64,000 nt of DNA, taken from CALECP01 sp964389925. Lineage in GTDB: Bacteria > Chloroflexota > Anaerolineae > Promineifilales > Promineifilaceae. Every line of letters starts with the position of its first letter. Position 1 is the first letter of the stretch. The DNA lies in NCBI GenBank assembly GCA_964389925.1, contig CAYMGE010000003.1, positions 61,400 to 125,399 of the forward strand. Reading direction: 5' to 3'. The translations under genes were made by a program, and so were the position numbers. The notes beneath the pieces are model-generated. The model was not told where the DNA came from, did not search any database, and saw only the letters and a program-made list of their open reading frames with translations. This document shows positions 32,316 through 41,760 of this stretch, in pieces.

Positions 32316-34475
32316 TTACAGTTGCAAAGGCAACTGCCGCAACCGCTCGCCCGTTAGTGCAAATACGGCATTGGCGACAGCGGCCGCAATCGGCCCCAGC
32401 GGTGGCTCGCCCATACCTTTTGGGTCACCACCGCTTTCTAGCAACACCACATCGATCTCCGGCGTTTCTTTCATCGTCAGAAGCGGATAGCGGTTAAAGT
32501 TTGCTGCCTCTATGCGCCCATCTTTGACAGTGATTTGCTCCAGCAGCGTCGAGCTTAGGCCAAAGATGATGCTGCCTTGCGTCTGTGCCTCCACACCATC
32601 GGGATTGATAATCAGGCCAGGGTCGATAGCCGCCGTGACCTTGTGGACACGAATTTGTCCACTGTCAATCGAAACTTCAGCGACGTGAGCGCAGGGTGTG
32701 CCAACATCCACTGAGCAGGCGATGCCATGTGCGCGACCAGCCGGAAGCTCGCTGCCCCAGTTGGCTTTCTCGGCCGCCGCAACCAACACCCCACGCAATC
32801 CACGCTCCACCTCACTATCACCTAAATGGGCTAAACGAAATTCGAGCGGGTCAACGCCGGCCGCATTTGCCGCTTCGTCCATGAAGCTCTCAACAGCAAA
32901 GATATTCGCCAGCAAGCCCAGCCCACGCCACCAACCAGTTGCAAGCGGCACTTTTGTGCGACAGGCAACTGTCTGGCGGTTTTCGATGCCGTACTGAATG
33001 ACGGAGCCACGCCATGCGCCGAAGTCTGCACCCATGACGGCGGCAGCGATGCTAGGGAAAAAGGGGAAAGCGACATCTCCGCTGGCTTGTTGGTGTTCAA
33101 TGGCGGTCAGCTTGCCATTTTCAATGCGGCCGCGCAGCTTGCTATGGGTGGGTGGGCGCAGATAACCATTGCGAAACTCCTCGCGGCGATTCCAGCCCAC
33201 GTGAACCGGTCGGCCGACCATCTTACTAAGCAATGCAGCCTCAACTGCGGCTAGCGTGTTGAGTTTTCGGCCGAAGCCTCCCCCTAGATAAGTTGCTGTC
33301 AGATCGACTGTACTGAGCTCAACATCCAATGCCTCCGCAATGTCACCGCGTACCGTGTCGGGGAACTGGGTGGACACATAGGCCGTCACACCATCCTCCC
33401 GCACATCAACGAGCGCAGACTGTGGCTCAAGGTGTGCGTGCGCCGCCATCGGTGTGCGATATTCCGCCTCGACGGTGACCATTTCATCTAGCAATTTTTC
33501 TGCATTTCCCTCTCTCTGAATAACGGTTGCATTGCCATTGCCAACAGTCACGATTGCGTCAATTTCTTCCTGCTGCCACAGCTTGCCATCGTCCCACGTG
33601 ATGTCAAGCTGATTGCGGGCAAGCTCGGCCTCATAGCGCGATTCTGCAACGACAGCGACAAACTCACCGTCTTCAGCAATCGCAATAATACCGGGCATTT
33701 GAGCCGCTTTGGTGCTATCAACCGAGACCAACTTCCCCTCAATTGTTGCAGGTCGCGCAACGGCTCCGTATGCCATATTGGGCAGTTTGACATCTAGCCC
33801 ATAGACAGGCTGTCCTGTTAGCTTCGATTCCAAATCAACTCGTTGGACGCTTCGGCCGATATATCGCCACTCTGAGCGTGATTTCAGCGTCGGCTCAGTT
33901 GTCAGCTCCGCCCATTCTGACACATCCTTGACCACTGCTCCAAACGTCAGCTCCCGTCCATCGGGCGCAATAAACACGCCATTCTCAACGGTCAACTGCT
34001 CGCCGCTCACCGCCAACTGCTCACCAGCTCGCGCACGCAGCATTTCTCGCGCCGTCGCCGCCGCCTCGCGCAGTGGGTTAAACAGCCCTGAGACAGAGCC
34101 GCTTGCGCCTGTGCCACCCCCATCATTGGGACCACGTTGTGTGCTGGCCTGTTGCACAATCAGTTGATCAAACGCAACGCCTAGCTCATCGGCCGCAATT
34201 TGCGCCAGTGCCGTGTGGATTCCCTGTCCCATCTCAACTTTTGGCGTGTGAAAAATGACGCAGTTATCGGGCAGAATCTCAAACCACGAGAATGGCGGCG
34301 CATCGACGCTAAATGGCGCACCAGCCCCATCCAAAAACTCGGCTAATTTGAGTTGACCATAGGGCAGCCCGACGATTAGTCCACCTGCAACTAGTCCGCC
34401 CGTCACGCCTGCCCCGATCAAAAATCCGCGTCGTGTTATGCGGAAACGTCGTTTTCTCGTCTCTTGTTCACTCAT
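32316..34475 (-). CDS. Molybdopterin hydroxylase large subunit, IorB-type, Tat-exported
   Basis: Xanthine-dehydrogenase-family subunit that holds the molybdenum cofactor, similar to isoquinoline 1-oxidoreductase beta. It starts with a twin-arginine signal (ITRRGFLIGAG, residues 13-23) and a hydrophobic stretch, so it is exported folded with its [2Fe-2S] partner. Two copies of the domain are present, with GGFGRKL and the final G-M-G-E-P-P-L-G-P. This Glu is the catalytic base in the family. 719 residues. Residues around 150-165 (EQLAVSGEQLTVENG) come from a repeat array. The substrate is not predictable. ATG overlaps the partner stop by 4 bp. No FAD subunit, so electrons probably go to a cytochrome. 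Confidence 0.88.
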   Translation of the reverse strand: MSEQETRKRRFRITRRGFLIGAGVTGGLVAGGLIVGLPYGQLKLAEFLDGAGAPFSVDAPPFSWFEILPDNCVIFHTPKVEMGQGIHTALAQIAADELGVAFDQLIVQQASTQRGPNDGGGTGASGSVSGLFNPLREAAATAREMLRARAGEQLAVSGEQLTVENGVFIAPDGRELTFGAVVKDVSEWAELTTEPTLKSRSEWRYIGRSVQRVDLESKLTGQPVYGLDVKLPNMAYGAVARPATIEGKLVSVDSTKAAQMPGIIAIAEDGEFVAVVAESRYEAELARNQLDITWDDGKLWQQEEIDAIVTVGNGNATVIQREGNAEKLLDEMVTVEAEYRTPMAAHAHLEPQSALVDVREDGVTAYVSTQFPDTVRGDIAEALDVELSTVDLTATYLGGGFGRKLNTLAAVEAALLSKMVGRPVHVGWNRREEFRNGYLRPPTHSKLRGRIENGKLTAIEHQQASGDVAFPFFPSIAAAVMGADFGAWRGSVIQYGIENRQTVACRTKVPLATGWWRGLGLLANIFAVESFMDEAANAAGVDPLEFRLAHLGDSEVERGLRGVLVAAAEKANWGSELPAGRAHGIACSVDVGTPCAHVAEVSIDSGQIRVHKVTAAIDPGLIINPDGVEAQTQGSIIFGLSSTLLEQITVKDGRIEAANFNRYPLLTMKETPEIDVVLLESGGDPKGMGEPPLGPIAAAVANAVFALTGERLRQLPLQL
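33986..34024. repeat. In-frame GAGCAGTTG-type repeat inside the molybdenum hydroxylase
   Basis: On the coding strand two near-identical units of GAGCAGTTGGCGGTGAGC type give GEQLAVSGEQLTVE. The unit belongs to the same degenerate family as the segment at 15310-15343 in cobN. The reading frame is preserved, so the insertion is tolerated in a loop. Confidence 0.55.
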
Positions 34476-34960
34476 GCGACACCTCCCTGCTGTTGCGCCA
34501 TGCGCTCGGCCGCAAGTCCAACTGCCTTCTTAATACGCACATAGCAGCCACAGCGACAGTAGTTGCTGCCCATCGCCTCAACGATTTCATCGTCAGACGG
34601 TGTGCTATTTTGCTGTAAAAACGCGAGCGCGGTCATCATTTGTCCATTCATGCAGTACGAGCATTGTGGAACCTGCTCGTCGATGAATGCCTGCTGGACA
34701 GGGTGTAGCTGCACGCCGTTCACGTCAATTGTCGCCAAACTTTCGACGGTGCGAACTGACTTGCCCTCGATGTCACGCAGAAAGGTGACGCAACTGCGCG
34801 TCGCCTCGCCATCTATGTGAACTGTACACGCACCGCAATAACCACCGCCACAGCCAAACTTTGTGCCGACGAGATCGAGTTCGTCGCGTAATACCCAGAG
34901 CAGTGGCGTGTCCGGATGGGAAGTTATTTCTTGGGGTTGATTGTTAATAATTAGTTGCAT
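34472..34960 (-). CDS. [2Fe-2S] subunit of molybdopterin hydroxylase, IorA-type
   Basis: Carries two [2Fe-2S] clusters that take electrons from the molybdenum subunit. The plant-type cluster has C-G-G-G-Y-C-G-A-C (near residues 41-49) plus the Cys at SCVTFL. The second, all-helical cluster has C-S-Y-C-M-N-G and C-R-C-G-C. 162 residues, no signal peptide: it would be exported with the Tat-bearing large subunit. A longer frame from 35074 gives an unlikely N-terminus, so ATG 34960 is used. It is the first gene of a two-gene operon. Confidence 0.92.
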   Translation of the reverse strand: MQLIINNQPQEITSHPDTPLLWVLRDELDLVGTKFGCGGGYCGACTVHIDGEATRSCVTFLRDIEGKSVRTVESLATIDVNGVQLHPVQQAFIDEQVPQCSYCMNGQMMTALAFLQQNSTPSDDEIVEAMGSNYCRCGCYVRIKKAVGLAAERMAQQQGGVA

Positions 34961-35230
34961 GATGTATAGAAAGTAGCGAACTTTGGGCAGAAGGGGGATG
35001 TTTCGGCCGACATCAAATCCCGAATTTATATACCAGTCAACCAGAAAGATAACGTCCAATGCGAATAAATTCACAGTGAACGCTCTCCTGCATGTTCGAC
35101 TTTTTGTTAACGGGGTGCTAATATCTGAGAACGTTGTTCGAGCGTAGTAGCAGCGTTGCGCTCCTCAACAGAATGAGTTCCGATACGCTTCTAAATTCAA
35201 GAATCTGGTAATACGTCCCAAGGAGTATTT

Positions 35231-37060
35231 ATGACCGTACTTACGCTACCCGACCCGGTAAGACCACCAGCGGGGCAGAACGTGATTGTCAATGACTTTT
35301 CGATCAACGTCGCCACGCCCAATGGCACGGGTAGTCAAACTTCAAATCTCACTATTTTGCGTGCATTGTTCAAGATGGGCATTCCCGTCAATGGGAAAAA
35401 TCTTTTCCCATCGAACATTCAAGGCTTGCCAACATGGTTCCAAATTCGCGTGAGCAAAGATGGGTATGTTTCCCGCCTCGACGACAACGCTATTTTGGTT
35501 GCTTTCAACCCTGCCACGCTCATTAACGACATCAGTGAACTGCCAAGTGGCGGTGTCTGCTTTGTGCCAGAGTCCCAGCGTGGTGTCCCACATCGTGACG
35601 ATGTGACCTTTTATCGCGTTCCCGTGCGAAAAATCATGCGAGGCAACCCCGCGAAGGGCAAGCTCAAAGACTATCTGTCAAACATGGCCTACGTGGGCGT
35701 GCTGTCCTATATGCTCGGCATTCCGCTTGAGTATATCGACCGCGCCCTGATGCACCATTTTGCCAATCGGCGCAAACTGGTTGATTCCAATATGGAGGTC
35801 GTCAACGCGGCGTTTGTGTGGGCGGCCGAGAACATGGAAAAGGAAGACCCCTACTACGTCGAGCCGATGAATGAAACAGACGGTCTCATGCTCATCACAG
35901 GCAACGAGGCGGCCGGCATGGGCGCACTTTTTGGGGGCGTACAGGTGGTGGCGTGGTATCCAATTACGCCTAGCACCAGCGTCATTGACGCGATCAACGC
36001 GCACAAACACAGTTTGCGTGATGAGGATTCAATCGCGGTCATTCAAGCAGAGGATGAGCTGGCAGCCATTGGGATGGTACTCGGTGCCGGCTGGGCAGGC
36101 GGCCGAGCGATGACGGCAACCTCTGGCCCCGGTGTCTCGCTGATGGCAGAATTTGCGGGTCTCGCCTACTTTGCTGAAATCCCCAGCGTTATCTGGGACA
36201 TCCAGCGCGTTGGCCCCAGCACAGGTTTGCCAACACGCAGTTGTCAGGGCGACATCACGTTCGCCTACTATCTCGGTCATGGCGACACGAAAAATGTTGT
36301 GCTGTTGCCAAAAGACCCGGCCGAATGTTTCCAAATGGCGACAACCGCGTTCAATCTGGCAGAGGAATTGCAGACGCTCGTTCTCGTGTTGAGCGATTTG
36401 GACATCGGCATGAACTATTGGATGTCGAAACCGTTTGAGATGCCGACTGAGAAGATTCGGAGGGGGAAGGTGTTATCGGCCGATGACCTCAAAAACTTCC
36501 AAGCCAACTTCAACACCTCATGGGGTCGCTACAAAGATGTAGACGGCGATGGCATCCCCTACCGCACGCTGCCCGGCAACGAAAACCCTGCGGCGGCCTA
36601 TTTTGCACGCGGCACAGGTCATGACGACTACGCTCGCTATAGCGAACGCCCCGACGACTGGCTGGCAAACACAGACCGCTTGGGTCGCAAATTTGACACG
36701 GCGCGTAATATGGTTCCCGCACCCGAAATTCTCGACAATGAAACTGCCAATATCGGTCTGATCTACTATGGCAGCACATGGCCGGCAATTGAGGAAGGAC
36801 GCGAGTTGTTACAAGCACAAGGGGTTGAAACGGCGACGATGCGACTTTGTGCGCTACCTTTTAACGATGAGGTGCGTGCCTTTATCGAACGCTATGACCA
36901 TGTGTATGTGGTTGAAATGAACCGTGACGCGCAGATGCAAACCCTCCTGCGTACCGAAATGCCCGATTTGACGATGCGAATTCGCTCTATCGCCCATCTG
37001 GACGGTCGGCCGCTAACAGGCCCCTTTGTGCGTGATCGCGTCTTGGCTGGGGAGAAATAA
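35231..37060 (+). CDS. korA: 2-Oxoacid:acceptor oxidoreductase, fused gamma-alpha subunit
   Basis: With KorB it converts a 2-oxoacid and CoA to acyl-CoA and CO2, reducing ferredoxin. Residues 15-200 form the gamma domain. From about 215 the pyrimidine-binding alpha domain starts with GNEAAGMGALFGGV, then WYPITPSTS and the TPP-related ATSGPGVSLM. The C-terminal domain (480-609) binds CoA-type ligands. 609 residues is normal for the fused type. RBS AGGAG precedes ATG 35231. 2-Oxoglutarate is the usual substrate of this layout; pyruvate or branched-chain acids cannot be excluded. Confidence 0.9.
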   Translation: MTVLTLPDPVRPPAGQNVIVNDFSINVATPNGTGSQTSNLTILRALFKMGIPVNGKNLFPSNIQGLPTWFQIRVSKDGYVSRLDDNAILVAFNPATLINDISELPSGGVCFVPESQRGVPHRDDVTFYRVPVRKIMRGNPAKGKLKDYLSNMAYVGVLSYMLGIPLEYIDRALMHHFANRRKLVDSNMEVVNAAFVWAAENMEKEDPYYVEPMNETDGLMLITGNEAAGMGALFGGVQVVAWYPITPSTSVIDAINAHKHSLRDEDSIAVIQAEDELAAIGMVLGAGWAGGRAMTATSGPGVSLMAEFAGLAYFAEIPSVIWDIQRVGPSTGLPTRSCQGDITFAYYLGHGDTKNVVLLPKDPAECFQMATTAFNLAEELQTLVLVLSDLDIGMNYWMSKPFEMPTEKIRRGKVLSADDLKNFQANFNTSWGRYKDVDGDGIPYRTLPGNENPAAAYFARGTGHDDYARYSERPDDWLANTDRLGRKFDTARNMVPAPEILDNETANIGLIYYGSTWPAIEEGRELLQAQGVETATMRLCALPFNDEVRAFIERYDHVYVVEMNRDAQMQTLLRTEMPDLTMRIRSIAHLDGRPLTGPFVRDRVLAGEK

Positions 37061-37061
37061 T

Positions 37062-38105
37062 ATGGCTGCTAGAAGAAGAGTAAGAGTAAACGATATTGGC
37101 CTCGCTAAAGAGGATTACAAAGGCGCACCGACGACGCTGTGCAAAGGGTGTGGTCACAATTCGATTTCAAGCCAGATCATCACAATCTGCTATGAATTGA
37201 ACATCAAGCCGCACGAGATTATGAAGTTGAGCGGCATTGGCTGTTCGTCAAAATCCCCGACCTATTTCTTGGGGCAGTCGCACGGTTTCAACGCGCTACA
37301 CGGTCGAATGCCCAGCGTTGGCACGGGCGCAATGATGATGAACCATCACATGAAGGCGATTGGTGTGAGCGGTGATGGCGACAGTGCCAGCATCGGCATG
37401 GGGCAGTTCAAGCACATCATGCGTCGCAACGTGCGGATGACCTACATCATTGAGAATAACGGCGTATATGGATTGACAAAAGGTCAGTTTAGCGCAACGG
37501 CCGATCAGGGTCAGAGCATCAAAAAGATTGGGACGAACGAGTTTCCGGCCGAAGATATGTGCATGGAAGCGATCATCTCCGGCTGTGGCTTTGTAGCGCG
37601 TTCATTTAGCGGTGACGCGAAGCAGGTGCGTGAGTTGCTGAAGGCGGCTCTCAGCTATGATGGCACGGCGATGCTCGACATCATCAGCCCATGTGTCGCT
37701 TTCAACAATCACGAATCATCCACAAAGAGCTTTGACTACGGCTTGAAAAACAAAGAGCCACTTCACGACATCTCATGGGTTCCCGTGCGGGATGAGATTC
37801 AAATCGAAAATCACGAGCCGGGCGAGGTGATTGATGCGCCGTTACATGACGGCTCATTTATTCGCCTGCACAAGTTGGAAGAGGACTACGATCCGACAGA
37901 TAAGCTGGGTGCGCTGCATCGATTAGAGTTTGCGCGACAAAATCAGGAATTCATCACGGGCTTGATCTACTTCGACAACACACGCCCACGCTTTGCGGAG
38001 ACAGAAGGGTTGGGGGATGTGCCATTGGTCAAGCAGGGGGTGGACAAGCTGGTTCCAGCGGCCGATAAGCTCAACAGCATCATGCAGCAGTTGCTCAACT
38101 GGTAA
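37062..38105 (+). CDS. korB: 2-Oxoacid:acceptor oxidoreductase beta subunit
   Basis: TPP-binding subunit, 347 residues. C-K-G-C-G-H near residue 26 supplies ligands for a [4Fe-4S] cluster together with a later Cys. The TPP-Mg motif is GDGDSASIGMGQ...ENNGVYGLTKGQ. ATG 37062 follows the korA stop by one base, and the frame to 37026 is only an extension into korA. No separate delta ferredoxin subunit is encoded, so a soluble ferredoxin is the likely acceptor. The operon ends at two hairpins, 38131-38150 and 38160-38189. Confidence 0.92.
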   Translation: MAARRRVRVNDIGLAKEDYKGAPTTLCKGCGHNSISSQIITICYELNIKPHEIMKLSGIGCSSKSPTYFLGQSHGFNALHGRMPSVGTGAMMMNHHMKAIGVSGDGDSASIGMGQFKHIMRRNVRMTYIIENNGVYGLTKGQFSATADQGQSIKKIGTNEFPAEDMCMEAIISGCGFVARSFSGDAKQVRELLKAALSYDGTAMLDIISPCVAFNNHESSTKSFDYGLKNKEPLHDISWVPVRDEIQIENHEPGEVIDAPLHDGSFIRLHKLEEDYDPTDKLGALHRLEFARQNQEFITGLIYFDNTRPRFAETEGLGDVPLVKQGVDKLVPAADKLNSIMQQLLNW

Positions 38106-38159
38106 AGTCAACACCAACTGATTCAATGTATCGGGAATTGGATTTCCCGACACATGCAC

Positions 38160-38189
38160 AAAAAAGACAGCGAAATCGCTGTCTTTTTT
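38160..38189. terminator. Strong bidirectional terminator after korB
   Basis: AAAAAAGACAGCG-AAAT-CGCTGTCTTTTTT: perfect 11-bp stem with A and T tracts. It stops korAB and the convergent glycoside hydrolase gene. A second hairpin, TCGGGAA/TTCCCGA, lies just before it. Confidence 0.88.
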
Positions 38190-38204
38190 GTGCCATTGGG
38201 CGAT

Positions 38205-40763
38205 TTATCTGTGCCAAAGGTGACGACAGGTGAAATAGCCAAGCGCAAACACAACAGCAAGCAATAGAGCAGGCAAAAGTCCCACAGGCTGCACCGCAGC
38301 ATCCGATAGTTGAATGGTTGTCGGTGTTATCGTTGAGTCTGTCCATTGCAAAACGAGCATTGAGTGTGGTGGAATGTCAAAGGTGTCGTTTTGCGCTAGA
38401 TCAGTGAGCGGGGTAGTTGTGATTACAACGTTTTCGGCCGACTCATTGTCAGCTAGGGGAGAATCGGCCGAGAGCAAATGTTGCGTTCCCGCTGCGTTTG
38501 GTGTCGAGGGCATCACGATCTCAACCGTCTGGCTATCTGACAAATGCAGATTAAACAAGATCAACCCATAGTTCCCACCATCCCGATAGGCATAAGATTG
38601 AACATACGGAATGTCGTTTCCGCCATCTTGGAAGGTCGGCGCACCCGTCTGTAGCGTCGTAATCAAATCACCCTGAATTGCCTTGTTTGCTATTTCTAAT
38701 CCTAACCAAGTCGGCCGTTTGAACCCCGTTGCGTTCAAATCACGCAACAAGCCAAAAGAGCGCAAGTAATCATCGCCCACCTTTGTCGAAAACTGCACCG
38801 CTTGATAGGCTGCTAGATTGTGAATCCCCATTTCATTTTGATAGCTCAACATTGTCAGCGGCAGCGACATGCCGCCCGCCAGACTCGTCAAAAATTCATT
38901 GCGCGTTTCAGCCGGCGCATCACCGAAGACAGCCCGAAAGTTGATCTCATAGATGTCGATCTCCGTTCCCTGCATTTCAGCATCGATGAGAGCCTCGCTT
39001 TGCCGTACCTGACTGCCCGCTGCGACCGTCTCGTGAGCATGAGCATACAGCGGCAAAAACATCTCTTCAGGCGTTTGGTAGTTATCAAGCGAGCCAAAGT
39101 AGGGTGCAAGTCCAATTGCATCGTGTTCCGTGCTATTTTGTTCAATCTCTCGCTGGCGGTCTGGGAAGAAGGTTTGTCCCCCGATGGTTAAGTTATAATC
39201 ACTGGCATCAAAATAGGGGCTATCTTTAAGCTGGTCGAAGCGCAAACTAGCCAAGAAGCCGGCTCTTTCACCGCCACGCACCGTTGCGCCGATGAAGGGG
39301 TCTGAATTTTCGTTCGCACCCCATATCTCATTGCCAAACTCTAGGTGGATAGTAGAAAAGACGCTTGTCCAAGGCTCCGCTTGTCCTAAGCTAGCTCGCA
39401 GGTCAGCATAGGGATGTGCGCCCACTGGCGCGGCGAGATAGGCGGCTAAGTTTTGCATTTCTTCTGGCGTGAAGCCCGTCGGAATGACGTACCATGGCTC
39501 AGACTCAAGCAACTGACTAAGCACCAAGAATTCGTGCAGGGAGTAATGATAGTTGTCGCCGATGCGGAACTTTGGACTGTACCCTGTATGCTTGCGTGCG
39601 TGTGGAACAGCAAGCTGATTGTCGAGCGAGCTACCGAGTTGATCGCCCCAATCGCGCAAAACACCAGGCTGTAAATTCTGCAAGCGCGTCACTAAGCGGT
39701 CATTAAATGCAGTTGGATTTTGATTGTCTTCCTCTAAAATGACATCATCAACCCAAACGGTATCGCTCTCTGTCCCAAGTATCAATTCAAAGGCGAGCGC
39801 GTTCGATGTGCCACTCATAATAGGTTGGTCTGCTCCGTCTGCGACTGTGAATGTGTGTTCCAGCTTTTGCCACTCTGTTGTCAGAGAATAGGATTGACTC
39901 ATAAATGTGTTGCCACCAATGCGCCGAAACCTAACAATGAGCGTATCATTTTCTGTTTGTGCTTTTGCCCAAATTTCAAAGTGCCACTCTCCATCGACTA
40001 GGTAGAGCTTGCCGGCCGATGTGTCCGCATCTCGGCCGTAACTATCAAAGTATTCAGCGTAGGACGGTGAAAAATCGCCCGTTGTCGCCAGCTTGAGCGA
40101 CTGTGAGCCGGGGCTGTCCGGACGAGTTGTCGTTGTATCGGCGACGCGCAGCGGATTTACGTCTCCCTCAAAGCCAGAAAGCGTTTTGCGGACAGCCATT
40201 GCGTCGCGTGCAATCTGATCAGGCCATACGCCCAAGTCGTCCGTTATGAACGTGTATCTGTTATTGTCGTGCGTGAAGTCGTCGATGATGCCTTTGCGCT
40301 CGGCCGTCGCTGCCGGCCCCGTCAGAAAGTAAAACTCAGCCCCATTCCAAAAATCAACTGGCTGACCAATATTGAGCGCGTCGTTGTTGAAAGCCGTGTC
40401 CCAAAAGTCAGCAACAAACGTCGTGCCATTTTCGTGACTCTCTAGGTTGAAGACCATGTTGTATTCGGCCGATTCAAAGCCCGGATTTGAAATCAAATTT
40501 TTCAAATAGGTGGCGGCCCCAAATTGGTCATGCCCACCTAGGTTGATGCCGAGCCGCTTGACATTTGCCAATCTAACGTCATCTTGAACGGTAATAACCG
40601 TGCTATTGTTCGTTCTTGCGTTATCTGCTTGTGCAACAAGCGTTGTGCCAAGCAAACAGGCGAATAAGAGAAACCAGCCAGCCAGATGGTATCTTCTTAA
40701 CCATTTACTGTTATGTTGTGTTTTTGAGTTGTTGGGTTTGGGGGCGAGATGTGATGTTTTCAT
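38205..40763 (-). CDS. Secreted glycoside hydrolase-like protein, C-terminally anchored
   Basis: 852 residues. A long basic N-region and a hydrophobic signal (residues 28-46) are followed by a mature start ADNARTNNSTV. An N-terminal NxGFE segment and a jelly-roll carbohydrate-binding-like region (about 200-345) follow. A TIM-barrel-like part contains I-H-L-E-F-G-N-E-I-W, with the N-E pair typical of clan A acid/base glutamates, as in GH51 and GH39. The C-terminal beta domain resembles that of arabinofuranosidases. A final helix (825-845) with RHLWHR anchors it. The family is not assigned with certainty. RBS GGAG before ATG 40763. Confidence 0.7.
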   Translation of the reverse strand: MKTSHLAPKPNNSKTQHNSKWLRRYHLAGWFLLFACLLGTTLVAQADNARTNNSTVITVQDDVRLANVKRLGINLGGHDQFGAATYLKNLISNPGFESAEYNMVFNLESHENGTTFVADFWDTAFNNDALNIGQPVDFWNGAEFYFLTGPAATAERKGIIDDFTHDNNRYTFITDDLGVWPDQIARDAMAVRKTLSGFEGDVNPLRVADTTTTRPDSPGSQSLKLATTGDFSPSYAEYFDSYGRDADTSAGKLYLVDGEWHFEIWAKAQTENDTLIVRFRRIGGNTFMSQSYSLTTEWQKLEHTFTVADGADQPIMSGTSNALAFELILGTESDTVWVDDVILEEDNQNPTAFNDRLVTRLQNLQPGVLRDWGDQLGSSLDNQLAVPHARKHTGYSPKFRIGDNYHYSLHEFLVLSQLLESEPWYVIPTGFTPEEMQNLAAYLAAPVGAHPYADLRASLGQAEPWTSVFSTIHLEFGNEIWGANENSDPFIGATVRGGERAGFLASLRFDQLKDSPYFDASDYNLTIGGQTFFPDRQREIEQNSTEHDAIGLAPYFGSLDNYQTPEEMFLPLYAHAHETVAAGSQVRQSEALIDAEMQGTEIDIYEINFRAVFGDAPAETRNEFLTSLAGGMSLPLTMLSYQNEMGIHNLAAYQAVQFSTKVGDDYLRSFGLLRDLNATGFKRPTWLGLEIANKAIQGDLITTLQTGAPTFQDGGNDIPYVQSYAYRDGGNYGLILFNLHLSDSQTVEIVMPSTPNAAGTQHLLSADSPLADNESAENVVITTTPLTDLAQNDTFDIPPHSMLVLQWTDSTITPTTIQLSDAAVQPVGLLPALLLAVVFALGYFTCRHLWHR

Positions 40764-40901
40764 TTTTCTCCAGTATACGTCAACGATAGAGACAGTTCAT
40801 TCAATAGTAACTGTTCAATGCCCCTATTACATAGAGAGATTTCGCTCAAAAAATGAGATTCTTTCGACGTATTATTATGAGAAAGTGCGGTTCTCTTTGA
40901 T

Positions 40902-41675
40902 TTAATTGGACAAGCGTGTCGTGTTCAGCACATCTTGCCGCAATACAAATACTCCCCAACCCAAACATCGCCGTTCAAATGCCAAATAGTTGCGCTGACT
41001 GCGCGTGATCCATTCTTGGATAGCAGGGGCATCGGGGTCATCCGCATTTTCGCGCAGCCAATCGCTGACAGTAAACCACTGTGACGCGACATAACGATCC
41101 CAGCTATTTTCATCTGCCAAAACCATCTCAAGGAGTTCAAACCCTACCCTCTCAAAGCGTGTGAGTGTGCCGGCAAGCGAGGTGAAGTCGTTTTTAGCGA
41201 TTTCCATTTGCTCATAGGCATCGCTTGGTGGTGCTTCCCGCCAAAATGGTTCGCCGATGAGTAGCAGGCTCTTATCATCACGCAATCTCGGCCGCATCAA
41301 TTCCAGTGTGCCAACCAGACCACCGCCAATCCACGTTGCGCCGATGCAGCTTACAATGTCAAATTTTGCCCTCTCTTGAGCCAAATAGGTTGCGGCCTCT
41401 TGTTGAATGAAGGTGACATGCTCAGTGACGTTGAGTTCGGCCGCCCGCTCTCGCGCTGCATTCAAAAATACCTCACTCACATCGACACCAATCCCCATTA
41501 CCCCATAGCGTGCTGCCCATTGGCACAACAGTTCGCCCTTGCCACATGCCAAGTCAAGCTGGCGCACTCCCGCCTCTAAGCGACAAATCTCGCCTAAAAG
41601 TTGCAGTTTTTCAGAGGTAAACGGATTGAGGATTTTGTGATTGTGTTCGGAAATTTCGTGGAATCTGAGAGGCAT
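40902..41675 (-). CDS. Class I SAM-dependent methyltransferase
   Basis: 257 residues. The SAM site is LDLACGKGELLCQW followed by the acidic GIGVDVS at the end of strand 2, and motif post-I FDIVSCIGATWIGG. It resembles small-molecule methyltransferases; the substrate is unknown. ATG 41675 is chosen over the TTG at 41696, which lies in the upstream hairpin. The gene follows the polyprenyl synthase gene on the same strand with a terminator-like hairpin between. Confidence 0.8.
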   Translation of the reverse strand: MPLRFHEISEHNHKILNPFTSEKLQLLGEICRLEAGVRQLDLACGKGELLCQWAARYGVMGIGVDVSEVFLNAARERAAELNVTEHVTFIQQEAATYLAQERAKFDIVSCIGATWIGGGLVGTLELMRPRLRDDKSLLLIGEPFWREAPPSDAYEQMEIAKNDFTSLAGTLTRFERVGFELLEMVLADENSWDRYVASQWFTVSDWLRENADDPDAPAIQEWITRSQRNYLAFERRCLGWGVFVLRQDVLNTTRLSN

Positions 41676-41696
41676 CTTTGTAGAGGTAAACGACAA

Positions 41697-41730
41697 TCGC
41701 CCACGTTTTTAGGCGTGGGCGATTTTATTT
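41697..41730 (-). terminator. Hairpin between polyprenyl synthase and methyltransferase genes
   Basis: ATCGCCCACG (41697-41706) pairs with CGTGGGCGAT (41715-41724). On the minus strand, which both genes use, the T tract after the stem is weak, so it may be only a partial terminator; the plus-strand side has TTTTATTT. Confidence 0.5.
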
Positions 41731-41760
41731 GGAAGAACAGGCGGAAGCCCGTTCAATGAT